Below are positions 39,370-52,800 of a stretch of DNA of 64,000 nt, piece after piece. The stretch's first letter is position 1. Every line of letters begins with the position of its first letter. The notes beneath the pieces were generated by a model that saw only the letters and a program-made list of their open reading frames with translations, had not been told where the DNA came from and made no database searches. Source of the DNA: Apteryx mantelli (taxonomy: Eukaryota; Chordata; Aves; Apterygiformes; Apterygidae). The position numbers and the translations under genes are program-made. Location of the stretch: contig NC_089985.1 in NCBI RefSeq assembly GCF_036417845.1, forward strand, positions 28,912,583 through 28,976,582, written 5' to 3'.

Positions 39370-42300
39370 GTGCTAATTTAAAAGCAAGGTATAAGAACTT
39401 TTCCCTTTGAGAATATTAAATACAAATTTCCTTTTTCAATATCAAAAGAATACCCTAGGAGCTCCAATTAGCCAGGCTTAAAAAAAATTTTGTAAAACAT
39501 ACAAATTAATTTCTATTTAATCTAATTTAAAAAAAAATAGTAGTTAAGATTTCTTCTTTAACCAAAAGTTTTTTTCCCTAAAGTGTCAAAGCTTACAGAA
39601 CAAGTTCCAATAACCACAAAAAGTTACACTGGGACTTTTTGCTGACAACCACAGTGAGCAATGTTCAGGCATTCTGAACAGTCTGTTATTCAGACAGAAG
39701 TGCCAAGTTATACCCTAATTCGTTAAGTTATTCCCTAAAAATGGAAAGACTTAAGATTTGAGCAAGATCCACAGCAATGACTATATTACTTCTACTTCCC
39801 GGCCTGCAGGAGATCTTCATATCAGGATGAGTTTACAGCCTGGAACCTCCTAAGAGTCAATGGGGTAACTTGAGCACCTTCATCCAGCAAGTAGGTTCCT
39901 TCTTTCTACCCATTGTATGCCCCTTCCTTTTATCTTATTAAGACAAAAGGATGTCCTATGCTCTTATCTTTTATCAAGTAGGGACCTTTTGGAAATACAG
40001 GTAGGCTACAGTAAGTCAACCATACATTCCCTCTCACATGTTCATGGATTCCTTTAAAGAATTCTTAATAGATATGTGAGATACAAGTTTCCTTCAGAAT
40101 TAGTGGAAGGAAAAATTACAAAAGGTTTTTAGACTTTCTACCAGTGTGCACAGTACGAACATCAGATCATGCTAATGATCATTCAAGTACATCAGATCCT
40201 ACCGGCACTTCCTCACATAGTGGAATCCTTCTGGTAAGTGTGATGCGAGTTTTTACTTCTACCAATCTTCCCATATTAGAACGGTTTTAAGGATAGGTTA
40301 TAAGCCACAGCTGCCAAGCTTTTAGAACTCTGGAATGAATATCTAGTCTTTGCAATTCCTTATTACTCATTTTATTTGATCCCACATCCCTCCCCAGAGT
40401 TAAAAATAAAAAATAAATAATTAAAAAAGGAAAATCCTTAATGCACTTTCCATAGCAAGGACTTCTGGCATTGCACTCCCTTCAAATAAACAGATAAACA
40501 GGAAAAAAAAAAACAGCTATAAGATTATAACAATAAAACTAAATGTATATATTTCAGAGCTGTTATCATATATCTTGACCAGCAAGTATCAAAAAGCACA
40601 CCTCTAGACTCTGAAAAGATTCAGCTTCCCATGTGCTTGAAACAGTTTTGTAAAGCCCAAGTAGCCTCTACAAAATCAGATACAAGGCCATCACCTAGTG
40701 TGGGACAGATGAACTTATTTATGGGATAATTTTGTTCTTTACAAGTTTGTGCCCTTCTACCTTGAGATATTGCTCCTCTTTTATAGTAGTGTTCAGGGAC
40801 ATTTTGTCAGTAAGCCCATAGCCCAGAATTGCAGCACTTCAGTCACCCTCTGCTTCAGAGGTCAGTCAGCACTTTGCGTGTAAGGACCACGAGGTACCTA
40901 CATTGCGTATGGAGATATTCTAGGCATACAATCAGATCTGCAATCCATTTAAGCCAGCTTCTGATGCTGCATGTATGATGCTGAAGTATTAAGACGTCAA
41001 GCAGAGAAAAGAGATTATCCAGCTGCTTATCTAGAAAATATACCTAATCAAGACCAGATCTTCTGTACAATGTAGAATACAGAAAATACTACAGTTAATT
41101 TTCAAATTAAGTCTGCATATTTTTGTGGTTTTCCTAAATTCTGCTAGAACATTGATCTTTTCCAGTGTGATATTCCTGAAGACACGTTAGCTGCCAACCA
41201 AGTATTTAGAGCCAGCAGGTCTCATGACAGACAGCAAGTTCTCTAATTCTTATAAGCCACTTTAGGGTACCCTCATTATACATTGATAAAGTTAGCAGCA
41301 TATATATGCATTTGTTCAGCTCTTCCCTATGCCAGAGTTATTTGTTAGAGATCAGCAGCTGACTCCCATGTTGAGTACAGCTGAACAGAAGATGCTTTGA
41401 AGAAGGCTGTCAAAACCCTAAGTCTCTAAGTCAGCCTTATACGCCTGCATCAAATGGAGTAAAACAACACAACAAAACAAACTGTTCTATTTATTTCTTG
41501 ACTGGCATGTTGCATTGCTTCTAACAAAACAGCACCAAACTTTGACTAGGTCATTTCCCTAGCACAGAGATTATTAGCTTTCAGTCTCAGTATTACCTGT
41601 TTAATTATTTCCTTCTCAATCCCTAAACCAGAATTTTGAGCTACAGGAATTATCTATTTTTACAAAGAGATAAAGGCTATCAAGCTGGTACTTGGAGGTA
41701 TATTGGAAGTCAGCATATATTTTCGCAAACATTTGCAAATTCCGTTACCCTACAGTCCAAACTAAAACACAAATACTAAAATGAGAAGTTCAAGCTTTTT
41801 GAAGTCACCTGGAAAGAACTTGCATCTTCAATTGTATCATATTACTAAAAAAATTTAACAGTTTATTAAAATATTTGATCATCTCTCAGGAAGACTGAAT
41901 AAGACCGCTTTTGAAACCATTGAAATACTTATCTACAGAGTGTTTTTTTTGTTCTTTGATCAAAGAGGCAGTGACATTCAGTATTGTAATACTAGACTTT
42001 AGCTTTTTAGATAAGAGGGGTTTTACATTTTATGAAATATACACAAATAAGCTGAAAATTGTTCTTTAAACGGTTCCTCTTCACTTCTGAAGCTGAGTCT
42101 GACTACTCAGAATCAGCATTCCATCTGAATCATTTTAAAGAAACAATTACTTTACTGAAATACTATCTTTTCCCATACACTTTCTCAAGAACCATAGCCT
42201 AACTCATGTACATATGGATGGGCGCAATGGACGCCTTGACTTTGGGAGAACCATATGAGAAAGGTCATTCTACTTCCAGATCTTGGAATAGTTGCTTTGA

Positions 42301-45300
42301 TAATTTTAAATTTGAATCCCTTTCTTTAAAGAATCCTTCATAAGAACTGTTGAAAGAAGTTAGGATACAGACAAAGAAATAGTCACAATAGTACCTTGAA
42401 CTCAAATTCTATATTAATAAATTAGCACCTGCGCAAGGTTATTTTAAGGAAAAGACTCTAAGCAGAATGATGTTTTCCCTAGAGTAAAAATACTCACATT
42501 TCCTTTAAAAAATTACAAAATAAACCATTTTTTCTGCATTCCTCACCTATTAAACCTCAGAAACAAAACTCAAAAAAAGAAACAGAAACTAGAAAACCCC
42601 ACACGGGGTAGATCACAGAGCAAGTTAAAGAGCAAACAAAACCACAAAGGCAAATTCCACACAGATCACAACTATAAATATACATGTGCACATAAATGTC
42701 AGGGCAGAGGAGTCAAATCCCCAGCCAGAAAAAGCTCTTTCACAATTAAGTATCATAATATTTGCAAGCCCACGTGAACGAATGGAATAAGCTGACATTT
42801 GTCTAGCAGAGTTGGAAGAGAGCACATCCATATACAATAGTAAATATTCTATAACAGCACCAATTACTTTCCCAGAAGAAAAAAAATGACAATGATTTTT
42901 TCACCCCAGCATCTTTAACTGTACGTAGTTGACTGAGCTACATGTATACTTTAAGACTGTGAATAAGACCTTGTACATACACAAACCACATTTGTGAATG
43001 CGTCTGTTTCACTCAAGAAATATTCAGTAGTTGGTCTCATCTACAGAAATGTATTTAGAGCCTGCAGCAGAAGCGACAGATAGCTGAAAAAGGTTTTTTC
43101 TATAGCCAAGGCAACATGAAGTGAAATTTGCAGAACGTAACACCTCTTTTGAATCAGTAAACAGCCCAAGAAGGGCTTCGTTTAGTCATGCACTTCATAA
43201 CCAAGTAACTACCCAAATTTATCAGCTTTTTACTTCAGTTCTCTCCAGAAGTGTGCTGCTGTGCTGCAAGTGGAAGACTTACTGCAGATAAGAATTCTGG
43301 GGGTCAATTTTATATCTAAATTAATAATCGTACAAGAAAGTGAAATATGAAATACGCACAAAGCTTTATAAATGGTAGAATTATCAGTTTTAACAGATGG
43401 TTATCTAATAGACATTTACTGTTGTTGAACAGCATACTTGAGTAACTAGACAGTTCTGTATTTCCTATGGCACGCATTCTGTCTTGGAGATACTGCAGTT
43501 TGTAAACGATTCAAGTTGAAACGCACCATGAAGTTTCTACCCTAGTTTCTTGTGCACATGAAATGCATCAATTCCTTTCCCTGAGGCATATAATCAGAGT
43601 GCAGTTTTCCTAGAACTTCGAACACTAGACAGAGAGTGCACAATAATGTATTTTGATACAATTCACTGACAGTCAGAGCTTACATTAACAGGATTTGTTG
43701 ACTTTTGATTTGCTGACACATTAAAAAAAAATAGACTTAGAGAGGTAAGTTATAATCACGCATTATGAAAATATCTAACTCGCATTAGAGATGTATCTAA
43801 ATCACTGTGAAACAGTGAAACAGTGACACTTGACAGGAAAAATAGCTACTAGAGTTTTTCCATACAGAAAGTTTGGTCATTTTGTCTGGGAACATCTTGT
43901 CAGATTTTTGGTGGGTTCAAGAAAAGATGAGATAGTAAATGGAAGAGTAGAATACAAAGTTCTCCAAGATAAATAAATTCATTGCACTTTTAAGTTGCAC
44001 CATTCCATCCCTATCTTCAACAAAAAATGATATTTTATATTTTTGGTACTCTGCTTCACAAAAAATATTTATATAGGAATACAATCCAGGAGGAATATAT
44101 GTGAAGTTATGCTCCTTAAAACAGGCCAAAGGATATATACCTAAGATATTCTGTGGGAAATCTTATTTTAAACATACACTTCAGAGTCAGTATGAATTCA
44201 CAGCTCAGATTCAAGTGTTGAATCTCAGCTGCTATCAGAGATATACTGTTGTCATGTCTCAGCTTTCAAAATGAATTTAAAACCCATGATCCATGCAGCC
44301 TTCAATTTTATTTACGGGGGAGGGGGGGGTCTACACAGCAGACACACAGCAGACACTTGACAAAAATTTTTAAGAACCCCTAAATTACGTTCGTTAGTTT
44401 GTAACAATAGACCAACAACTAGAAATGCTATTTTTAAGCCAAAAGTATCCATATTTTAACATTAATGCTTGATTATTTTGTATAAAATTTAACAATCAGG
44501 TTATTCTCATCAAAAAATGATCACTTCCACTACATATTATAAAACAAACAAAAAAACCCACTTCTTTTCTAAAGCTACATACAGTACTAGAATAGAGAGA
44601 AAACTGATTTAAACCTCAGGTAGATTTTATACTAAACATTGCTACAGCTATCAAAACTAAAACAGGACTAAACACATGCACACTGATACTTCATCACAAA
44701 TAAGCTTACGTCATTAACAAAGAATTGCTTTCTCATACCTAATTCTTGTCTACTAACTCACAATCTCCACTATAGCTGAAGAACAAAAATATACTTTAAA
44801 GAAATTTCCAGGCCTCACTTTCCACTGCAGAGAGAGAACGAGTCTTTTACAAGCAGACAAAGTTCTTAGAGCCCAATTACAATGCATCACGTTGATGAAA
44901 ATGCATCTAACTTACCCTCACTTTACTGTGGTGTAAGTCAATACTTCAATGCAGTACCAGAGAGTACTTAGGGAAAAACAAAAGGAGACATCTGAAGTAC
45001 GGTCACACTGGGTGACACAAACACAAAGTATTTTCAACCACAGAATAAGGCTTTCCCCTCCTGAAAGAATACAGATTCCACAAATGTTTTCCAGTGCCTT
45101 ATTTAGAGTCACTGCTTGTTTCAGTTCCTACCCACACGAAAATGTCTGTAAAAGGACTCTTCTTCAGAACTTGCACGACCTGCACATTGATGTTGTTGAG
45201 CCATCAACACATTTAACAGGTTTCCCTCACCTGCTTGAGCCTATTTTTATTGCACTATTACAAACATCAGTGAATTATGACATGTTATCTCCACCCAGTA

Positions 45301-46199
45301 CATAAACATCTTACCTGTATACAAGTGTATAGTGCTGGTAAGGAGGAGGAAAAAAAAAAGTTTAGTTCTCACTGTTGTTACCAAAAGTAACTTTATAAGG
45401 AGGCTCAAGTTCTGCTTCACCCCCAAAAAGTTTACATGTTGACAAGTTCTGGAGAATATATTAAGTTTACCAGTTATGGGCAAAAGAAGCAGAAATATCT
45501 AGTAATAAAATTCAAGAGAAGAATTTGACTTGTAATAAGCTTGGATTTTTATAACTGCTTTTGGCTCTGATTGCTATCACCAAGGAGTTTATCCAAGACT
45601 CAAGGAACGCTGTTCTGAAACAGCACATATACAAATGAAGAATTAGATTCATCACACTACTCTGCACCAGTCAACAGATTTTTCCCAAGCCACCTACCCC
45701 TCAGTTACAGAACAGGTAAAGATGTTTAATAATAATTAACAGTCTAGGCCTTGATAGTTGTTCACTGTTTTCCTCTAACACTAGTTGCTCTTTATTTGAT
45801 TATATTAACATTTGAGTTTTATAACCTTTCCGGTAATTGTTTTAAGAAACAACACATTGACAAGTCTTTCAGATTCTCAAGGGCAAATATACTCACACTC
45901 TGAATATGTTTTCAAAATTGTAACATAAGAGTACTGTATTGGTTATAAATATGCCGTATCCACAGGCTGTGGGTTCCATTACACTGTTTTCAGCATAAGC
46001 AGTATACCACATAAAACTGATACTGTTAACAAAACAAAAAAAATTACAGTAGAGAGTGCTGAAGACTTCCGACAGGTGCCAAAAGAACGCAAGACTGCTC
46101 GGTAGCCACAAAGAAAAGCAAATCAAGCATTAGGAATTACAAGTAAAGAGCAGAGAACAAAACAAAAAACATTATTATATTACTGTATGGATGATGCAG

Positions 46200-46690
46200 T
46201 ATCAGTGGCACATCTACACCTTAACACTGTGTGCAGTTCTGTTCCCCTCACCTCAGAGTATACCAAAATTAAATTAATATTCAGAGAGGGGCCATAAAAG
46301 ATGATCAGAGAGATGAAGATGTTTCCATGTGAGAAACAGCAAAGGAAGCTAGATTTTTTCAGACTGAAAAAAGATGATGAAGAAGTGACAGAAGTCTACA
46401 GTCACATACAGAGAGGGAGGATATATCAGCTGCTCGTGATCTACTCCAACATAAGCAGGGTCCACCAAGTGAAACTAGTAGGACCCAGTCTCAAAAATAA
46501 AATTCAGGAGTTCTACAAGGGATATAATTCCCTGCCAAAAGGCACTGCAATCCCCAAAACGGGTTCAGGTGGAGCCTGAACAAATACCTTAGAAAAGACC
46601 CATGGCAGGTTACTCAGAGAGGCCACATCAGGAATTGCCCAAGCTGAAAGGAGTTGAAAGCTGGGAAGATGGAAACAAGGACCATTAATT
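46200..46690 (+). mobile_element. Old CR1-like (L3/CR1 clade) LINE fragment
   Basis: Diverged sequence containing the CR1 3'-region words GTGTGCAGTTCTGTTCCCCT, GGGGCCATAAAAGATGATCA, TTTTTCAGACTGAAAAA and AATTCCCTGCCAAAAGGCAC, in the same order as in CR1-type elements (end of ORF2 and 3' UTR). It is sense on the plus strand, interrupted by stops and indels. The remaining 92-codon frame is a decayed piece. Borders are approximate. Confidence 0.65.
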
Positions 46691-47110
46691 TACCTCACTT
46701 TTTCTTAAGTGTCTACTTACGGCTGCTTTTGAATGCAAGTTATTGAACTAGACAGACCACCTAAAGGACAGTCTAGTGTTCTCCTGATGAACATTATCCT
46801 TCGATTCATGAAAATCTCAAGACAATGCAATTCAATAGATCAGCCGTTTCCACGTTCCAAAGAAGGAAGCCTTTCCAGTGCAGAAGTTTAAGCTGCGACA
46901 ACTGGCACTACATAATCAATCTCAGTGACACACAAATGCTGTCCAAACATAGGTTTGGCCAGGCACTAGAGGTCTGCTCCTACTGATACATTTGCAAAAG
47001 TGTTTGGGTACTCTTTATTATAGCACAGTTCCTTGACATATAACCGGAGTATGGTTTGGTATATGTTGTTAAAAGAAAAAGAAAAATTGATTTATTAGTA
47101 CTGCCAAGTT

Positions 47111-47114
<4 letters not shown>

Positions 47115-47142
<28 letters not shown>
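47115..47142 (+). repeat. 28-nt poly-A tract
   Basis: Uninterrupted A28 in the presumed DNAJB4 5' intron. No retroposon body was recognised next to it. Confidence 0.9.
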
Positions 47143-47144
<2 letters not shown>

Positions 47145-49830
47145 TATGTACCGTAAAGATGTGTTGCTTAAAACAGACTAACACAATCTAGGATACCACT
47201 AGCAACCATGCCATCTCTTCTCTCTCCTGCCACCTCTCCGTCTGTTCTTAGGGAACAAAGTGTTAGTTACACCTGTGTTCTTTCAGATGATTCAGGGGAG
47301 GAAAAAAAAAAAAAAAAAGCTTGAAGAGATGTGTAAATAGACTTCTACCCTCATCCTCCTACTTGAAGATGTGTTTATTATGCAAACATTAAAAAATAGG
47401 CGATGAATATTCAGTATCCCTGTGTTATTTTCTACTTAACTGAAATAATGGGGTGAGGGTTGTCTACAAGAAATAGACATTTTAAAAGCATCTTTACAAA
47501 TGTTACTAAATACACTTTTTAACATACTGCTTTCAATAAAAGTGAGGCTAAAGATGACAGTAGTACTTGATGGACTCAGTCCCACTCTTGTAGCACAGAA
47601 GGAACAGAAATTTCCCTACAAGTATAGGGACTGAATAGCCAGCTCATACACTGCTCTCCTCCTGCAGTCCAGCACTCTCCGCCCCACGGACCACAGCCAG
47701 CTGGCACAAACGGAAGTAACATTTGCTCTAGCCCAGGCTGAGGCTGGACGCAAGGCCAATCAGCTCAGAAACCCTGGGAACCGTGACTGGCTCCCTACCA
47801 TTTCTTCCACCAAATGAATCGTGGTGCAGAAGAACTCCTATGATCTAATAATAATGGTATGTACTGATCAACAAGAAAAGGAGAATGGAAAAACAGTACT
47901 AATTCACACAATAATCCTTTTTGATTTTCCTTCAAGGAAAATGGAGTGGATAAAGATTTAAAGAAAATGCTTTTAAAAGTCATTTATTTCAATATCCTAT
48001 GTAAATTTAGCTTTCACAACCACCTTACCACCTGGGAAGCATTAGGATAGGCAAACTGTTTCAGTTAATACCTCTATACTTTAATGATCAGCTTCCCCTT
48101 TTAGCCTTTCACCTACAGAAAAGGGGAAGGTATCTACACCACCTGTAACAATTTCTTCAGTGGCAATTTTTGCATTCACAGTAGTGGAATCCTACAGGTA
48201 TTTTTCCACCAAACAATATCAGTAACATCCTGTTGTCTCAGCAAAGAGGCAGCAGAGAATTCAGAGCACCTGCAGAATAAAGATGGTCCTTACAGGTCAG
48301 CTCTTGCTAAAGATCTCTGGGAAGCTGGCACTGGCATGACTCTGACCTGATCTGACCCTGCAGTCTTGCTTTCCAGTGGTTCTCACCCGACCATTTTGTA
48401 TTTGGATTCATTCAAATTAAAAATAAAAATAAAAACAATAATAAAACCACACTGCCAGTCTGGAACATTGTTTAGCAGAATGCAACACATTACAGAAATA
48501 TTTTCTTAACAAGGAAGATACTCTACAGCTTTATACTGACAGCCAATAGGCTCACCTAGAGTTGCACCACTACTTCAGTAATGTTTCATAATTAAACAAA
48601 GAACAGACAGAAGTCATGTTTGCAAGCCATTTTTGCTTCTTGTTAAAGTATTAGACGATGGTCTTCTGGCATAGTTAAATAATCAGTAAACAAAACATCC
48701 GGGAGAAAAAACAGACATGACGCCAATCATAGTTATGGGTCACATGTACAGGGAACGGGTGAAGTGTAAGTGGGAAGATGCTTGCACAATCCCTATCCAC
48801 ACTATTATTTTTTTCCTGCAATAACAACAATAGTTTCCAACAGAAAATAACTGAATATTTTCTCAGTCTTGATGAAAAGAGAAACTGCAAAACAACTAAA
48901 TCCACTTGAAAGCAACAGACTTCAGTTTCTTTACTGCAGGATCCTGTTTTTAATTGCCATTGTATTCAGACAAGAAGGTTATCAACACTACCAAATAAGG
49001 ATCTGCACACATTTCTGCTATGGACATGTGATCACTGTTCTTACATAAGCAAAAGGAGATGGTCACACTAGATGCTTTTTCCAGAGTGTGCTTGTCAAAA
49101 TCCCACCCAGCTGCTCTGATTCATGCAGTTAGCTTTACGTGCAAGGCTGAAAACGCATGCACTGAACAGTTGTTTAAAGGCAAGAATTTGATAAAGAGAC
49201 GTCAGAACAACTCTGCTAAACTTGAAAGGAGACATATGTCAGCATATCTAAAGTCACTTGATTTAAGTTGAAACAATAAGAATTTACATCTGTTCACCTA
49301 CAGAAGACAGAAATAAAGGCAGATATCACTTATATTTATCAGAATTTGCTGTGACAAAGTCAAAGCAGTTGCCCATTAGTCTTCAAAGTGTTTCACTTGT
49401 ATTCCATAGCTCAAATTGAGTTTCTTAGGTTTCCTCCCCCTCCCCCAAGTCAACCTAGAAGAGATTTGGGAAAATGAAAAGGTAGAAGGGGACAGTTTAA
49501 TAGGCCTATTTTGCAAGTTAACCTCTTAAGTCAGTTTATTCCCCTAGATGAAATGGTGCAGGCCTGGCTAGGAGCAAAAGAAGGTACAACATGGAAAGAT
49601 GAACAATCAAGCAGAAAAATGTTTAAATAGAGAACATTCCAAATAGATACAGTTGATTTCTGTATCTGTTCTGTTAACAGAGTACAGAAATTCCAGAATT
49701 TCATAAAATTTTTTCCCCAAAGCCATAATGAAATTTTGACCTTTGCATGGCAGCCAACCCTAGAAAGATATTTCACTATAGTAAGTAACATTTGTTTTCT
49801 TTTCAACCTTTTCCCTACCCCTTCCAGAGC

Positions 49831-49854
49831 GGGGGGGGGGGGGGGGGGGGGGGG
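49831..49854 (+). repeat. 24-nt poly-G tract
   Basis: Uninterrupted G24 followed by AGGAAGGAAG. It is the longest of several G runs, all on the plus strand; the others of 8 or more are 54-68, 13408-13423, 23453-23464, 24503-24510, 24952-24960, 38485-38493 and 44322-44329. Confidence 0.9.
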
Positions 49855-52800
49855 AGGAAGGAAGCACAAAGAACAATGATGAATTGAAGGACACCTACCA
49901 ATAAAATTTATCATTTCCATGACTATACATGAAAGTACCTACACAAAATCATTTTACTCTTAGGGCACAATCTTAACAGACCACAACTTGCACAATGAAA
50001 ATAAAAGATCTCCTCTTTCTAGTCTCTGCAAAGCATACCAATCGACAGCAATCCATATGACACTTATGGAACCACCTGTTTTCTTGGTCTTCACAAAGTC
50101 ATATCATGACATTCACATCATTAATCCTTTGAGTGAGGTTGGAGATTAAGCTAGCAACATCCATCTCCTTTCAGTACTGCATAGCCCTATTATTGAGGGC
50201 TCATTTTTAATGCAACTGGGCTTTTGGTAACTACACCAAGATATTTTTACCATCAACTAATATTGAAGTTGCAGTTAACCTATGGCCTTCTCTCAGTTGT
50301 CTTTGGATATTGCATATTTTAAAGCAATAATACTCTTAAATATTTGCAGTGAATTTTGTGAATGTATTTTCCCCAAAACATACACGTAACCCTTACAACA
50401 AATACTGAAAGGGTTTTCGGTTTAGATAAACATGTCATAATCACAGCTTTTAAGGACCAAACAGTCAGTTAAAAGCTTCTCTTCCATCTTTCCTTCCTCA
50501 CCATCAGAAAGATTTTACCTTTATATGCTATTTTATTGACTCTATGATACAAGCACAATTTGGTTAAAAATAGAGTGTTGTGACTCACTGTTCTGCAGCA
50601 GGAGTTGGTGGTTCTTTTGGATTCCACAAGAAAGGCAAGAACTCTCTCTCAAGAAAGTAAATATTTTATTAACATCCCAGAAAAGGTGACAGCAAGCTAT
50701 AAAATCTTATGTCCCTTCTAATGCTGGGAACCCCAAGTTGATAGAGCATCGGACAGACCTCTAGTCAGGCCATGGCATGCTGACAGATCTTGTCCATGCT
50801 GAGGTCTGTCCTATAAAGACCATGAACGATAACTATAAAATAGTTATCTTTCTTGAGAGAAAATTTGTGCCTTTTTTCTGGGATCTAAAAGAAGTAGCAT
50901 CTCCTTGTGCAAAATACTCAAATTCAAAGTTGTTGGCTGTAATAAGTAATATCAGAAAGAATATTACTAAGGATCAGGCCTATGCAATAGGGAACTGTAC
51001 CAACTCCTTCTCAAAGCAGGAAAAGTTTAAGTACTTCAGGTGAGAAGCCTGAGCATTAATGCCTTATTCAAGAAAAAATATTTACATAGAAATTAACAGG
51101 ACTTGAATTCATGCTCTTCAGTGCTCTGCTGATAGAGGGAAACAGTAGATACTTCCATCCCTTATAGCTACCACTGCATTCATTACGTTTGTCTTCACTT
51201 TAAAAGCCCCTCAGTTCTTGCCTCTGCTCTTCTTAATCCCCACTCATAAGCGTATTCCTACTGCCATGATGCCTAGCTCTAGCATCCACCCGTTACATTT
51301 CAAGCAAGGCCTTTCACACTGTTTACCCACATTCTCTCTCATCTGGGAGGAGCTTTGCAGATGTTGACAGCAAACAGATTCTCTGGGACTCTCACAGCTT
51401 TCCTTCCCATGACATCCACAGAAAAACATCCAACCCCCTTGAACGGGTACGGCATTGAAGACCGATGACCATGCTATCATGCTGACTAATATTATCCAGT
51501 TGTCTCTTCGCACTACATTTATTCCATATAGTGATTCACTGTTTCATTGTGCACTTCGGTTGGATTTATAAAGAAACACATGCTTTGCATTTTATCTCTC
51601 TATATTTAATGCAATGGTGGCCTAATGCAATTCCCTAGCCATCTGTAAGTTGGTCAAAATTTCAAAGGCTGGGTCATATTGATTAATCTTTAACTAGGTC
51701 AACTGTCTGTAGCCCAGAAGGCAGTTTGCTGGTAGACCTCAGCTGAAACCTTGGGGGAAAAAGTTTCCTTTTTTTCCCTTTTAAGTTCAATTATTTAAAG
51801 TTCTTTCAATAGTATCCACTCACTTTTACTTTAATCAAAGATATATTAAATTAGATTCACAAGAGAAAAATGCACAATATAAATGCTCTAAGCAATATGC
51901 AACATACATATATATGCAGCTTTTCTTTAAATAGAGTCAAACTTTTCTTTTGAAAAAAAGTAGCATGACCAAGCTCAAGCCTAAAAAAAATTTTTTTTTT
52001 AAAGCTTACCATATACAAGTTGGTACACAGGGGACCAGATATGAGTTTAGGGAACAAATTCACTCTTATTCCCCTCAGAAGCCAAAAGGAAAGCTGCATT
52101 ATTGTCACTGACTGAAGGCAGACAGGACAGCAGCTGCAGCAGAGTGGCTGCCCTCCCTCTTCAACATCCCCATCTCCTTCCACAAATACTTTTTCCCACC
52201 CGCTCCAATTCCTCAGCAGGAACCCATGCCTCTGCATTTGGCTGGAAATAGGCACAACAGAAATATTTGCTGAAGAGGAAAACACAGCTGGCCACCACTT
52301 GGGTCATATGAGTAGATGAATTCTGCAGTGATCTTACTCTTTTAGTCCTAAACTGTTCCTCCCTGATCCTCATCTCAAAAGAGTTTAAAATTATGATTAC
52401 TGTATAGATTTTGCAGACAAATTAAATTATGCTTTAATATTACCATTTTTCCACCAACACATTTTCTTCCAGATAGAATTGCGGGTGTGAAATTTACAGT
52501 TATTTCTTCAACGCACATATTTACGCTCGTGACAGATCAACAGTTGTTTGGTTCTAAAGCAAAGGATGAATCTTCTCTCAGTAGTTACTTCAGAGTTTCC
52601 TACTGATAGTATTCCAGGTCCTGGACACCTTTTGCCAGTGCAGGAACAACAGCTGACAAATAGAAGAGGAAGTGGTTAAAACTAACCTGCAAGAATATTT
52701 AAGAATGCCTTTTTCTGTAATATGAGATGTTATTTTGCAAACACTGCAGAAGTAATGCTGGATGCATATAATTCCTCAGACCACAATTCCATTTGCTTTT

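Noticed and set aside
46301-46579. 92-codon plus-strand frame
   Set aside because: It lies wholly within the decayed CR1-like fragment and is a remnant, not a gene.
50735-50780. tRNA-like A-box words (TTGATAGAGCATCGGACAGA)
   Set aside because: No matching B box at the right distance and no acceptor-stem pairing, so not a tRNA gene. It could be part of a tRNA-derived SINE, but I could not support it.
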